Part shown: positions 22,140 through 30,185 of the stretch, in pieces
Position numbering within the stretch: the first letter of the stretch is position 1
Layout of the letters: every line of letters begins with the position of its first letter
Origin: Perkinsus olseni
Lineage: Eukaryota; Perkinsozoa; Perkinsida
Assembly (NCBI GenBank): GCA_013115125.1
Contig: JABANN010000425.1
Location: forward strand, 1-30,185
Direction of reading: 5' to 3'
Length of the DNA stretch: 30,185 nucleotides
Position numbers and translations under genes: made by a program
The notes under the pieces: generated by a model
Told to the model about the DNA's origin: nothing
Databases searched by the model: none
What the model saw: the letters and a program-made list of their open reading frames with translations, nothing else

Positions 22140-24110
22140 TCACAGAAACGCATCCTCAACCAAATGGCGGACATACCGATGGGCTTCTTCTCTCCCACCT
22201 GTTATGTAATGCTTACTGAAGTCGGCGATGCTCACTCGCACAACTTTTGCGCTGAGGAGGCGGCCAACAGTTTCCCCCTTCCAAAGCGTTCGGCCGTTCA
22301 AGCGCCGAGTGTCTCGACCACGGGCTGATCGTAGGAAATGCGAAGGACCATCTGCCTCGACAACAACACGGCGGCCGTCGCAGCTAGAAACCAGAGCGTC
22401 CACCGGGCCGACCACAGTCTCGAATTCTTGCTTGACATTGACATTCCTAGGTAGTGCTCTCAGTGCTTCGTAGACTTGAAGCTGGAAGTGGCTGGGAGTG
22501 GGCGACGGCCAGGTGATGCCGTCCGGGATCGCTTGCCCAGCGTAAACGGCGCAGCTGGCCCGTGCCTGAGCAACCTGCGAAGCGCCTGCTTCTGACAAAG
22601 TCTGCAACATTTCGCCAGGGATGGCACGAAGGCACTCAGTTGCCAAGTCGCACCTCCGTAGAACTGCAAAGGATCCCGCTAGCTGGGCCAACTCCTCAAT
22701 CCCACATAAGGGTATGATAGTGCCCAAATACACGAATAGCGCATCTGTACTATCCACAGCAGACAACGCTGGGCTGAGCTGGGACCAAGCCCACACAATG
22801 GATGCATACTGCTTCGGAGTGAGCGCCCGGTCGAGCTTCACTGTCTTCACTAATCTTGCGACGAGGGCATCGTCGTAATATCGCGCATCAACTAGAGCCC
22901 ATAGACACTTGGACACCTGGGCTGCACAGCACGGGCTTCTCCGCTCCAGCCAGTCACACAAAACCCCAACCTCCTCTCGAGACAAGACGCCTATCGCTGA
23001 CCAGAAGAGCGTAGGATAGTCCTTAGCAGAGAGCTCAGGCACGCGCTCAATCGCGGCCCGAGCCAGTTCACGAAGCAGTCGATCTTCCTCCTTGGCGTAG
23101 CACCAACACAATGCAACTGTAGTAGTGGGGTCCATCGTCGGGATCTGCGGGCGCAAGACTGGAGCTAGCGCATTCAGCAGCCTGGCATAGAGGCGAGCAA
23201 GGGTATGGTCGCGGGCAGCCCAGATGCCCACGCCCCAGAGGCAGTTAGCAATGGCCCTAGGCTCGACTTCTGGGAAGCGTGCTGACAGATCAGCGCCGAG
23301 TCTTACAACTGTTTCGAGGAAAGATGAATCCAGCCAGTCACTCGGCGTCTTCCCGAACGCCCATAACACATTTGCTAAACCTTGAGATGAGAGAGTGGTT
23401 CGCAGGGCGGGAACCGAAAGCCAGCTCGAACAGACCGTGTTAAAGATAGCGCGACTCCCGTCAGGGCATTCCAGAGCCGCAAGAGCCCAGAGAACATTCG
23501 AAATATGCCGGCTCTCATAGTCCAGCGCGTTGACCTCGATATGCCGACCGACAGAGGACAGTGCAGAATGAGTTATGCGGTACCCGACCTTGCCGTATGC
23601 CCACATGATGTTGGCGACCGACTGAGCGCTGAAGCCGTCAAGATCCATGAGGCACCCGAGCGCAGTCTCCATCACCCGCGCTACTTCTTCCGATGAAAAT
23701 CGTTCTTGATACTTGGCGAGAGTATATAGAGCAGACGATAAGGCTTGCGGTGACATGCTAAGGGCGTTGCCTTCCACCAGTACCAAGAGGTGAGAAAGCG
23801 TCCCCCTGTCAACCGCGTTCTTGCTCAGCTTGCCGACAGACCAAAGGAGCATTCCGAGCTGGTCAGGCTGATAAAGGTGCAGTTTCCCCCGATCAAGCGC
23901 TGTGCGAACTAAGCACCGAACGAAAGGGAGATCTGAGCGCTCGGCCACTTTGGCCAACCGTTGTAAGGCTGCAGTGAAATGCATCGGGTGCCAGTCCTTG
24001 AACTTGAGGCCCTCTGCTTCGGTACCCAGCAGGATCAGCTCTCTCCGAGACGCTCGGGAAATCCGATCGAGCAGCCGCGGTAAGGCGATAGACAAGCGAC
24101 GTTCCGACAT
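22140..24110 (-). CDS. RAP-domain protein with FASTK/OPR-like helical repeats, probably organellar RNA-binding
   Basis: An intact, intronless gene of 656 codons. The start is the ATG at 24110; the frame is open only 3 codons further without another ATG. The first 25 residues are basic and amphipathic (MSERRLSIALPRLLDRISRA), fitting a mitochondrial targeting peptide. From about residue 60 to 470 run about ten helical repeats with an aromatic core: LLWSVGKLS, ALYTLAKYQ, IMWAYGKVG, VLWALAALE, VLWAFGKTP, CLWGVGIWA, LCWCYAKEE, LFWSAIGVL, CLWALVDAR, IVWAWSQLS. The C-terminal RAP domain, residues about 570-640, has VVVEADGPSHF, NGRTLWKGETVGRLL and VVRVSIADF. Proteins of this class bind organellar RNAs in alveolates, algae and animals (FASTK family) and act in mitoribosome or transcript maturation. 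The specific target cannot be read from sequence. Confidence 0.88.
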   Translation of the reverse strand: MSERRLSIALPRLLDRISRASRRELILLGTEAEGLKFKDWHPMHFTAALQRLAKVAERSDLPFVRCLVRTALDRGKLHLYQPDQLGMLLWSVGKLSKNAVDRGTLSHLLVLVEGNALSMSPQALSSALYTLAKYQERFSSEEVARVMETALGCLMDLDGFSAQSVANIMWAYGKVGYRITHSALSSVGRHIEVNALDYESRHISNVLWALAALECPDGSRAIFNTVCSSWLSVPALRTTLSSQGLANVLWAFGKTPSDWLDSSFLETVVRLGADLSARFPEVEPRAIANCLWGVGIWAARDHTLARLYARLLNALAPVLRPQIPTMDPTTTVALCWCYAKEEDRLLRELARAAIERVPELSAKDYPTLFWSAIGVLSREEVGVLCDWLERRSPCCAAQVSKCLWALVDARYYDDALVARLVKTVKLDRALTPKQYASIVWAWSQLSPALSAVDSTDALFVYLGTIIPLCGIEELAQLAGSFAVLRRCDLATECLRAIPGEMLQTLSEAGASQVAQARASCAVYAGQAIPDGITWPSPTPSHFQLQVYEALRALPRNVNVKQEFETVVGPVDALVSSCDGRRVVVEADGPSHFLRSARGRDTRRLNGRTLWKGETVGRLLSAKVVRVSIADFSKHYITGGREEAHRYVRHLVEDAFL

Positions 24111-24566
24111 CGAACTCAATCACATGCTCGCAGCAGTATGTGCCTAGATACCATGAAGCCTCTGTTCTACTTCGTATCTAGCCTCCTTGACTAATCTTAC
24201 TTTTCCTCCACGCACCCGCACTCATCACAACACTAACCTGGATATTACAAATCGTTTTAGATTATAATAGAACTATGGTACAGTGCAAAAGCAGTGATAG
24301 TAGTGGCATCAGCAGGAAGAGTAGGAACACGCTCATTCCGAACTCGACTGGACGACAGCGGTAGGTACAACAAGTGATAGGTCGCAGTACCACAGGAACT
24401 AACTCAGTGGACATAGTGAGGTAGCGATCGAATCAGAGTAACGTGACTTGTCATGGCGCTGCTGCAGGTGCTCAAGGGGGGCTCCATAGCCTCTGTGATT
24501 CTATTACTAGGACTGCACTTGATACTGTAATTCAGGTGAAATGGTACATTCAAGACTTAGCAGGAT
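24111..24566. other. Intergenic, upstream of the RAP gene
   Basis: About 455 bases between two minus-strand genes. A/T-rich patches occur at 24240-24290 (including TTAGATTATAATAG). I see no gene, tRNA or repeat. It should hold the RAP promoter and the 3' UTR of the next gene. Confidence 0.5.
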
Positions 24567-25793
24567 TTAGGTTTCATGACTATCATCGTCCGCATCAGCC
24601 GTGCCGGGCTCGTCCACAGTCCCTCGTTCTCGGATCCCGAGGAAAGGCAGCTCCTCTGAGGCAGTGCTGTCTCCTTGCAGTGAGCCTCCGCAAGCTCGCC
24701 TCAACCCTTCTACAAGTCCCTTGTCGTCAGCATCAGCCGCGTTGAAAAGTCTCCTCGCGGCGAAGGCGAAAGTCTGTGCAGCGACGCCCATCTCGGGTGG
24801 CCGTGCCTCCATGTTATTGACTACAGCCGTTTGCCCGAGCCGGAGCAGTTCGGACTGCCAGTACTGCAGAGCGTGGTACCTCTGGATGTCGATCAGATTA
24901 GGGCCCGGGAATGCTAGTTTCGCCTTCGCCTTAGGCTTCGGTTTCGCCTTGGGCTTCTTCACCGATTTAGAGTCATTTCTGGGGGGAACTACTCGCAACG
25001 TCGCCGACTTCAGTGTGGGGGCATGACCAGCATATTTGAATGGCAACTGGGTCGGCGACGCCGTCATATGCCCCTGGGCAGCTGGCAAACTCGAGAACGG
25101 AGCAGAACTCGCTCCCTGAATAGGTATCGCCTGCCTCATCATCGGCACCTGCGCCTTGCCCGACTGGGGCGGGAATGGCCCAGCAGGGCTTCCGTAGTCG
25201 AGCGGCCTGATGGCAGCTTGAACTCTGAATCGTATGTCCGAGTAGCTCTCATGGGAGGGCACAGAAACCGAGTTGGTTCCAGCGGAGCGATGCTGTCTCC
25301 ACAACTCTCGTAGCCGCGAGCCAGCAGCTTGGGCACAGGCGATCACATGGCCATTACTACCCAAAACCGACCCATAGAGCCCGAACTGCTGCCCCGTCCG
25401 TTGCGCCGGTCTCTCCATTACTACGAGCCCGATCGAGCTGCGGTAGTGATGCGGAGAGAAGTCAGACACGACAAGTTGGACGTCCTCGGGAGACAGACAT
25501 ACTCCAGTTCCTCCCGCAAGCCTCCCGGCGATACTAGCGAAGTCCACCGGGCCGACCGAGCCAGCGGCTTTGACCTCGTTGTCGAACTCAGTGATAATCT
25601 GTTTCACAGTCGATAAGTGTAGCTTCAATAAATGAGGATCGCGTTGCCGAATCTCTCGGTCGACGAGCTGCAACTCCGGAGCTTCTAGCCCAACTCTCGC
25701 TCTTTTGGCGGCCTGACGCTGCAAGTTGCCACCGCGGCGCTTTCGTGGCTTAGGCTCCTCGAACTGAGTGGTGCGTGGCCGCCGTTGCTTCAT
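24567..25793 (-). CDS. Lysine-rich protein of unknown function
   Basis: An open frame ending TAA at 24567. I prefer the ATG at 25793 (408 residues) because coding character is clear from there: a strongly basic start (KQRRPRT, PKPRKRRGG, RQAAKRARVG) that looks like a nuclear localisation signal. A helical stretch of about 60 residues follows (LKLHLSTVKQIITEFDNEV), then a Pro/Gln/Ser-rich linker, a lysine tract (KKPKAKPKPKAKAK), a second helical segment (YHALQYWQSELLRLG) and an acidic tail (DADDDSHET). The frame stays open upstream; an alternative ATG at 26144 would give 525 residues. In that extension, 36 bases (25863-25898) start GTACTT and end TTCAG, so they may be a tiny in-frame intron. 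Basic and acidic ends suggest a nuclear or nucleolar protein; no domain recognised. Confidence 0.65.
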   Translation of the reverse strand: MKQRRPRTTQFEEPKPRKRRGGNLQRQAAKRARVGLEAPELQLVDREIRQRDPHLLKLHLSTVKQIITEFDNEVKAAGSVGPVDFASIAGRLAGGTGVCLSPEDVQLVVSDFSPHHYRSSIGLVVMERPAQRTGQQFGLYGSVLGSNGHVIACAQAAGSRLRELWRQHRSAGTNSVSVPSHESYSDIRFRVQAAIRPLDYGSPAGPFPPQSGKAQVPMMRQAIPIQGASSAPFSSLPAAQGHMTASPTQLPFKYAGHAPTLKSATLRVVPPRNDSKSVKKPKAKPKPKAKAKLAFPGPNLIDIQRYHALQYWQSELLRLGQTAVVNNMEARPPEMGVAAQTFAFAARRLFNAADADDKGLVEGLRRACGGSLQGDSTASEELPFLGIRERGTVDEPGTADADDDSHET

Positions 25794-26178
25794 CCGAGAG
25801 TCAGAGTTCACAACATCCACGGCGGTCCCCGACACAGAATACTGGGCGCGGCCTGTGCCGAGCTGAATGAGTAAGAAATAGTAGGACTGGCAAAGTACTT
25901 GGAAACTTATTACTTCACTCGGCGCGTCGGAAACTTTGCTTTTCAACCAAGTTCCCTTCGGGTCAGCGAAATCGCCCGCAGATGCAGATGCAGTCGTCGA
26001 AGCTACCGTGCTGCTCGAATCCAAAAACGCGAAGCTCGGTGGGGACGAAGTTTGAGGGCGGTGATGATTCATAAATGGTTTCAACAGCACGATGTGAGAC
26101 CCTGGAAATTCGAGTTTGCGGAAGTGGGATGAGCAACGATCCATAAAGCAGGAGGTAGTAGCAGGCCGCCCTACCACG

Positions 26179-26251
26179 GGCCTCGTGGCCTAACGGATAA
26201 GGTGTTGATATTCTGAACCAAAAATTGGGGGTTCGAGTCGCACCGAGAGCA
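26179..26251 (+). tRNA. tRNA-Arg(UCU)-like sequence, probably a tRNA pseudogene or tRNA-derived repeat
   Basis: 73 bases fit a tRNA cloverleaf without intron. The A box (TGGCCTAACGGATAAGG) and B box (GGTTCGAGTC) are near consensus. The D arm pairs, and the anticodon loop ATTCTGA gives UCU (arginine, AGA). But the stems are damaged: two of seven acceptor pairs, one of five anticodon pairs and two of five T-stem pairs mismatch. No T-run terminator follows within 25 bases. The overall resemblance is to eukaryotic tRNA-Arg genes. Either a decayed copy, the head of a tRNA-derived SINE, or an unusual functional tRNA. It lies 35 bases upstream of the alternative start at 26144 of the lysine-rich gene, on the opposite strand. 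Confidence 0.5.
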
Positions 26252-26758
26252 CGTATTCGTTCTCGCAATAAGTGGTGTAATGCACTTCATGTAAGATCGG
26301 GAAGTAAGAGTCGGGCGAAACTCAAGATTATTAAATCATACGATAATAATCCGAGTCCACCAAGCTACGCGAGACACGCAACCTGTAAGCAGTTAATCGA
26401 TCGTACATCCACAAATCTCCCCAGTTGGCCTCCACATGAGAATACCTTGCTCGGTAACCAGATGAAACCGTACGTGATTGAAGAGGTACAGTTCGTAGGA
26501 GCACCAAGCGTAGCGATGGACAACCTCGCTAACGCCACGCGAAGCCCCCTTGTAAGACACACAAGAAATAGGCCGGCAGTGAGAGAAACGTACTGTGGAG
26601 AACAACGTCAGTGACTGTGGTCGAGTGTACTATACTACAGGGAAGTAGTTAGCAGGTACGTAGAACGTAGAGCAAGTAAATGTAGAATCAGCAACGGGCA
26701 TACGAGTCCCAGCCTAACCGAGATGGGACCGTCGTATCGACTCCTGCCAAAGAGCTAT
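26252..26758. other. Intergenic between tRNA-like sequence and the Acl4-like gene
   Basis: About 500 bases with overlapping short ORFs on both strands (for example 26225-26614 plus) that lack motifs. It should contain the 3' UTR of the Acl4-like gene. If the tRNA-like sequence is a SINE head, its tail would lie here, but I see no poly-A, tandem tail or flanking direct repeat. Confidence 0.45.
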
Positions 26759-28318
26759 TCAATCTCCATTCATTTGAACATCATCATCGCTGATCCCTTG
26801 TTTTTGCTTCCGTTTATCGAGCTCTGTAGCAAGGTGTTGGAGCGGCTCTGTCCACTGGGCGTCTTCAGGCTGTCTCCGGATCAAGTCCAAAGCATGAGTC
26901 ACGCACTCAGAGGCTATGCGGAGAGGCTCAGTCCGATCTAAAAGACAGACTCAAGATCTACCCACTCCCGCAACAGTTAACGGCAATCATCGCTTCTCGT
27001 GATAGAAGAAAAGGACACGACTAGCAGCCGCAGTACGAGAAGAGCCATGTCCGCGCTTCGCACCTATCGCTTCAGCATCTCGCCTGTCTGTCTTGGCTGC
27101 TGCAGCCGCGGTCATGTGAGCACAAGCTAATACGTACCAAACCTCAACTTCATTTTCGTCCTCATCGAGTAATTGATGGAGCACCTACAGCACAGTCGCC
27201 GTGTCGAGGCCAAACATCCGCCAAGTCGGCGTTGAAAGCTCTCAAGTGCACACGACGGACAAATCCCACCTCAATGGCTTCGTCCGAGGCGTCAATGTCG
27301 GTTAAGGTCTTAGCTAACTGCAATCTGATGGGCATGGGAGGTAGCGCCTCGGGATCTTCTTCACCAATACTCCCTGCAAGTCAGTATTAGCGGGCCCGGT
27401 TGCCCCGTGTGAGAGCCCCGTAATACGTGTAACCTCGAGTGCTCTTTTGCACAGTTCCTTGGCCTTATCGAATTCTTGTATAACCTTGTAATACACGGCC
27501 AGACCAGAGAGAGCCTCCACGGATTGCGGCGCACGTGAGACGACCTACGGAAGAATAATGTTTGCCCAGCGATAGAACACACGAGATTTGCAGCAACGCC
27601 CTTCACTACCCCCTCTAAATACTTCTTGCACATTTCTTCGGCGTCGGGCTCGTCGCACATATCGGTCATGTAAAGCTCACCAATAGCGCACATGGCTGAT
27701 ATGAGCCTGCAATGAAGTCCCCGGGCGCCTCAACCCGAGAAGAGAGCCTACCTGGATTCGACCACGCTCCGAACTTCCTCCCCTTCCACTTCCGCATCCT
27801 GAAGTTCATTCTCCAGGATCTGCGCAGCTTTCGTGAAATACTGCAAGGATTCATTCCCCTCCGACAGCTGTCCCAAATAGAAATATCTACCGAAGCAGGC
27901 GACACTGAACTACGAAGCTCTCAAGTTCAAACAACAGAAAGTGAAATTTCACCCTGGAACAGGCTGCACGGAGCGCCAAGCACGCGAGCAGGCCGAGGCA
28001 CGATTACGATTCATATTCTCTCGAAAATTTCGCTCCCGTTGCACTACTTGCTCCCATTGTAATTAGGTGCCAACTCGACACTCCGTTTGAACAGCTCTAC
28101 CGCTTTCTCCACGTCCTCGTTAGAGTACTCCAGTAGTACCTGAGACTTAGCCGATGCGGAAGGAGGGTCGATATTCCTACTACTACCTCGCCGTAGAAGT
28201 CAAGGACGTCTGGGTTGTTGGGTTCGATTTGAAACGCTTTGTCCATATACCTACATGCCCAAGATCTCATCGACCGCCGAGTCTTGTAGAATATCAGAAC
28301 GCTATCCCCCCAAAAACA
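26759..28318 (-). CDS. ACL4: Acl4-like TPR protein, ribosomal protein L4 assembly chaperone
   Basis: Rebuilt exons on the minus strand: 28187-28250, 28048-28139, 27752-27904, 27610-27706, 27427-27544, 27270-27373, 27064-27184, 26982-27020 and 26759-26937, plus an upstream exon ending at 28318. All eight introns between the listed exons are GT-AG, 43-143 nt, with matching phases. The product (over 320 residues) has TPRs (MDKAFQIEPNNPDVLDFYGE, KAVELFKRSVELAP) and the Acl4 hallmarks: RYFYLGQLSEG, SAMCAIGELYMTDMCDEP with AEEMCKKYLE, EALSGLAVYYK, and VLHQLLDEDENEVEVWYVLA. The tail is acidic (SDDDVQMNGD). Acl4 proteins bind newly made RPL4 and carry it to the nucleus for 60S assembly. The start codon and first exon are unresolved upstream of 28380. 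Exon 26982-27020 is the least certain internal exon. Confidence 0.72.
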
Positions 28319-29679
28319 CGTCAGCGAGCAGATTCCATTCCCACCCAGTCCAATAAATGGACCCCTGGAAGTATACTCTGGCCTACAACATCGAGTCCGG
28401 CAGTTCTCCGGCCTCGTGTATGATCAAAACGACCCCAAAATTCCCAGTTCAAGCACTACGCTACCCTTCTACCGTAAGGCCATCTCTCCCTCCGGTGGGA
28501 ATCTTCCCAGACACTCGCTGGCCCGGGATATAAGATCTTGGGCGGTAACGTCCGTCGGAGTCGGGGACCGCCTAGAGGGCATTATTCGTTAACTGTGAGA
28601 GCAGACATCGTCTCCCTCATCCGAGCCTCCTCCATGGTGCATGGAGGCTTCTGGAATCTACGGTCGAGCCATCGTTCTGGCGAGTTCTCCCCTCGCATGG
28701 CCCGATGCATCGGTGCAGGCTCGGCGGAATGGCGAGCGAGAAATGGTCTCGTAAGAGCGCGCGTCTCTTAAAAATCGGGGTGCATGTAAGTCCACCATGG
28801 TCCATGAGTTGAGGTGAATTAGAAGCTCGTATTCAGAGTTCCACCAGTCCTGTGACCTTCTGGTGCTTCGTAAAGTCGCAGCGTTCGGCCCCTGGACATT
28901 GAGATTTAATTTCATGTGTATCCTGGTCGGAGTACACGCACCATCGTGGGTCACCCGTGGGCCAAGGTGACCCGGTCACGGGAGACCTGGGACCTGAGGT
29001 CCCTAGGTGCGCAATTTTTCAATGACCGACCTTTTATACCTCTCGCTCTCGTTGGCGTGGCGCGCAGTTTCAGGCTCTGACCAAGAGATTGTCTCACTTC
29101 TCGGCGTGTGGCTGGAGACAAAAGGCTGAGCAGTGGCTGGTCTTTCTAGGTCACTGCGTATTCTGAGTTTCTTAGCGTTGATGAGTAACCTATCAATTTC
29201 TGGAGCTTACGCGTGTACTGAGGAATGTGTGCGAAAGACCTGTATACCGGCCGTACGTTGAAAAGTCTAGTAGATGTGTGCCTGTTAGATGAACTTGCAG
29301 GAATCCTGAGCTGCGCAGGTGGCATGAGGGCCTTTCGAAGGTTCGACGTTCAGGCGAGGCCATAGGGCTACGAAACCCGGGTGCTACTGAAACTAGTGGT
29401 CTGAAAAGTGGTACGCCATGCTCACACGCGCTTAAGTTTTCCACCTTGGATTTTGCCTCAAGCGAATACCGCTTTGGTCTTGAATACGCACCCACTTTAC
29501 TAAGTATATCATACAGCAGTCCGATCAGGCCAAATTGAGGTACCTGGTCCCGTCGTCAAGATGTCTTTTGTAGCCTGTCAGACCAGAAGGGCGGCTCTTG
29601 CGTGCCATAGTAGAGCATTCTTTCTGTCGTGGTGTTTTGTCGGTTAATGTTGCTTTTGAATTCAGTATTCTTTGTGTAA
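28319..29679. other. Gene-poor strand-switch region
   Basis: The stretch between the minus-strand Acl4-like gene and the plus-strand coiled-coil ORF. It probably includes the unresolved first exon(s) of the Acl4-like gene at about 28320-28600 and its promoter. ORFs at 28538-28771, 28658-28954 and 29193-29495 overlap in conflicting frames and show no motif. Small palindromes are seen at 28989-29003 and 28630-28644 (TCCAT...ATGGA). I see no tRNA, transposon or tandem array. Confidence 0.5.
28986..29007. repeat. Short palindrome in the strand-switch region
   Basis: GGGACCT (28989-28995) and AGGTCCC (28997-29003) form 7-bp arms around one G. Outer CCT and AGG extend the pairing past a single bulged T. 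It may be a protein-binding palindrome in a divergent promoter; chance is possible at this length. Confidence 0.4.
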
Positions 29680-30150
29680 ATGAGTCTCCAATATAGAGGA
29701 ACTAAGTCAGGCTCCTCTGAGGAGGATAACGGAGGCCATCGTCATCATCATCGGCGGACTCCGAGCAGTTGGAAGCAGGAACAGGTCGTAGGGGAGAGAG
29801 CGGAGGAGACTTCGGAAGGGCAGACTACGTCGGACGGGGGTAGCCTTTCGGTGGTGGAAAGGTTGCGTGCCGAGAAGCTCAAGTTGGAGAAAGATATGCT
29901 ACGCCTGGAGAAGCAAAATCGGCAGCTTTTGGATGAGAACAAGAAATTGAAGGTGCAGAAGCAGGTTGTGGTACACAGCGAGGAGGGCCTCAGAAGAGTC
30001 CTCGATCAAGATCCACTTGTCAATATGTCATGTTTTGGGCATAACAACTACAAGAACGTTTCTGACTTGTACTTCGAGCTGCAGCATGAAATCTGCTGGC
30101 TGGAGCGAGACGACCTAGCAACACTCGCAGCTGAGCTGCTAGAAGTGTAA
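29680..30150 (+). CDS. Small coiled-coil protein of unknown function
   Basis: A complete 156-codon frame from ATG 29680 to TAA 30150, the only convincing plus-strand coding sequence in the window. Residues 1-55 are hydrophilic and probably disordered, with a His/Arg patch (GHRHHHRR). Residues about 58-100 form a strong coiled coil (VERLRAEKLKLEKDMLRL, then KQNRQLLDENKKLKVQK). The last 40 residues look folded (MSCFGHNNYKNVSDLYFEL, ICWLERDDLATLAAEL). Dimerisation through the coil is likely. I recognise no named family. An intron or later exon past the stop is possible but not needed. It diverges from the rest of the array, about 1.4 kb from the Acl4-like gene. Confidence 0.6.
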   Translation: MSLQYRGTKSGSSEEDNGGHRHHHRRTPSSWKQEQVVGERAEETSEGQTTSDGGSLSVVERLRAEKLKLEKDMLRLEKQNRQLLDENKKLKVQKQVVVHSEEGLRRVLDQDPLVNMSCFGHNNYKNVSDLYFELQHEICWLERDDLATLAAELLEV

Positions 30151-30185
30151 CACAAGATCCGGAGATATTGGGCTGCGATGGAGAG

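Noticed and set aside
22228-24147. Plus-strand ORFs antisense to the RAP gene
   Set aside because: The minus strand is an intact 656-codon gene with a full RAP domain; the antisense frames are by-products.
26225-26614. Plus-strand ORF of 129 codons overlapping the tRNA-like sequence
   Set aside because: It starts inside the tRNA-like sequence, has no motif and overlaps minus-strand ORFs of similar length.
29193-29495. Minus-strand ORF of 100 codons in the strand-switch region
   Set aside because: No recognisable motif and no splice-linked partner. Could be a missed exon, but nothing supports it.
1-30185. Mobile elements, retroelements or CRISPR-like arrays
   Set aside because: I looked for reverse transcriptase, integrase or transposase motifs, long terminal or tandem repeats and regularly spaced repeats on both strands and saw none. 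Repeated sushi and filamin units are protein-level repeats that have diverged at DNA level.

Overview
The window comes from a nuclear genome of a unicellular eukaryote. Short GT-AG introns (mostly 40-90 nt, a few of 110-265 nt) interrupt two genes. The content is typical of protists: a RAP-domain protein with organellar helical repeats, an OSCA/CSC1 channel, and a very large secreted mosaic of animal-like adhesion domains. An alveolate (perkinsid, chromerid or dinoflagellate relative) is my best guess, but nothing here proves the lineage.

Layout. From 1 to about 28.3 kb every gene I can support lies on the minus strand, head to tail. 1-207 is the 5' end of a secreted-protein gene that runs off the left edge. 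1193-19010 is one giant gene, roughly 35-40 exons and about 5,000 residues. Its order is signal peptide, LNR-like and other cysteine-rich modules with a Frizzled-like module, EGF-like repeats, a furin-like cysteine-rich stretch, Calx-beta, PA14, about eight filamin-type repeats with a second PA14 between them, eight sushi (CCP) domains, a LamG-like domain, more than a dozen further sushi domains, and a C-terminal PA14. I rebuilt most splice junctions by hand and their phases agree, which is why I treat it as one gene. 19451-21796 is an intronless OSCA/CSC1-family channel. 22140-24110 is an intronless RAP protein. 24567-25793 (possibly from 26144) is a lysine-rich protein of unknown function. 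26759 to about 28318 is a spliced TPR gene that matches the ribosomal-protein chaperone Acl4.

On the plus strand there is a tRNA-Arg(UCU)-like sequence with several stem mismatches (26179-26251), a small coiled-coil remnant between the RAP and channel genes (21855-22075), and a short complete coiled-coil ORF at the right edge (29680-30150). The strand switch lies in a 1.4 kb gene-poor stretch (28.3-29.7 kb) with small palindromes.

The genes do not form an obvious pathway. The mosaic and the left-edge gene would act outside the cell, the channel in a membrane, the RAP protein probably in an organelle, and Acl4 in ribosome assembly. I saw no transposon, virus-like element or CRISPR array.
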